The translations under genes were made by a program, and so were the position numbers. This document shows positions 14,234 through 14,287 of a stretch of DNA of 14,287 nt, piece by piece (the first letter of the stretch is position 1; each line of letters opens with the position of its first letter). This DNA comes from Clostridia bacterium (GTDB taxonomy: Bacteria; Bacillota; Clostridia; Oscillospirales; Acutalibacteraceae): positions 1 through 14,287 of the forward strand of contig JAGACE010000145.1 of assembly GCA_017614275.1 (NCBI GenBank), read 5' to 3'. The notes under the pieces are model-generated. The model was not told the DNA's origin and ran no database searches. It was given only the letters and a program-made list of their open reading frames with translations.

Positions 14234-14287
14234 ATGACCAAAATAGACGTGTTCTCCGGATTTCTCGGAGCGGGCAAGACCACACTG
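14234..14287 (+). CDS. CobW/COG0523-like P-loop GTPase (partial, only the N-terminus)
   Basis: The ATG at 14234 opens an 18-codon frame to the window end, MTKIDVFSGFLGAGKTTL. This carries a complete Walker A P-loop (GFLGAGKTT) preceded by a short beta strand, the exact start pattern of CobW/P47K (COG0523) GTPases, which act as metal chaperones (zinc, cobalt) or in related metal-centre assembly. The later family marker CxxC is outside the window, so the subgroup is unknown. AAAGG lies about 9 nt upstream, and a strong promoter lies about 105 bp upstream. Confidence 0.75.
   Translation, partial: MTKIDVFSGFLGAGKTTL

Noticed and set aside
13971..14285. A 104-residue minus-strand open frame at the right end
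   Set aside because: It lies over two promoters and the CobW-like start, and its product shows no domain.

Overview
The window looks like a chromosomal segment of a GC-rich Gram-positive bacterium, most likely a member of the Clostridia (Bacillota), perhaps gut- or rumen-associated. The pointers are a T-box riboswitch, purine-rich GGAGG-type ribosome binding sites, near-consensus TTGACA/TATAAT promoters with 17-bp spacers, and a permease/NHL/YIP1/DUF5696-type gene set known from Firmicutes. Species cannot be assigned from sequence alone.

Positions 1-11072 (minus strand): one long carbohydrate-uptake operon, read from right to left. A TTGACA-N17-TATTAT promoter (11044-11072) precedes a structured leader of about 250 nt. 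The genes then run: a very large secreted solute-binding protein with N-terminal carbohydrate-binding-like domains (7643-10786); two ABC permeases of the MalF and MalG types (6660-7628, 5786-6658); a secreted NHL-propeller/TPR protein anchored at its C-terminus (4121-5770); a YIP1-like five-helix membrane protein (3484-4116); a 953-residue secreted protein resembling DUF5696, possibly glycosidase-like (607-3468); and the start of another MalF-type permease running off the left edge (1-604). Gaps are 1-15 nt, so co-transcription is very likely. No ABC ATPase and no recognisable classical glycoside hydrolase is present. The energy-coupling ATPase is presumably encoded elsewhere, and a second permease set probably continues to the left.

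Positions 11073-14011 (minus strand): a second operon. A consensus promoter (13983-14011) drives a T-box leader of about 320 nt, followed by an XRE-cupin regulator (13063-13620) and an acyl-CoA synthetase of the AMP-binding family (11351-13000). It ends at a strong intrinsic terminator (11195-11227). A tRNA-sensing T-box on an XRE-cupin/acyl-CoA ligase operon is the most interesting observation here. It suggests that the ligase serves amino-acid supply, for example by activating an organic acid for reductive carboxylation to an amino acid.

Positions 14101-14287 (plus strand): a divergent promoter and the first 18 codons of a CobW/COG0523-type P-loop GTPase, cut off by the window end.
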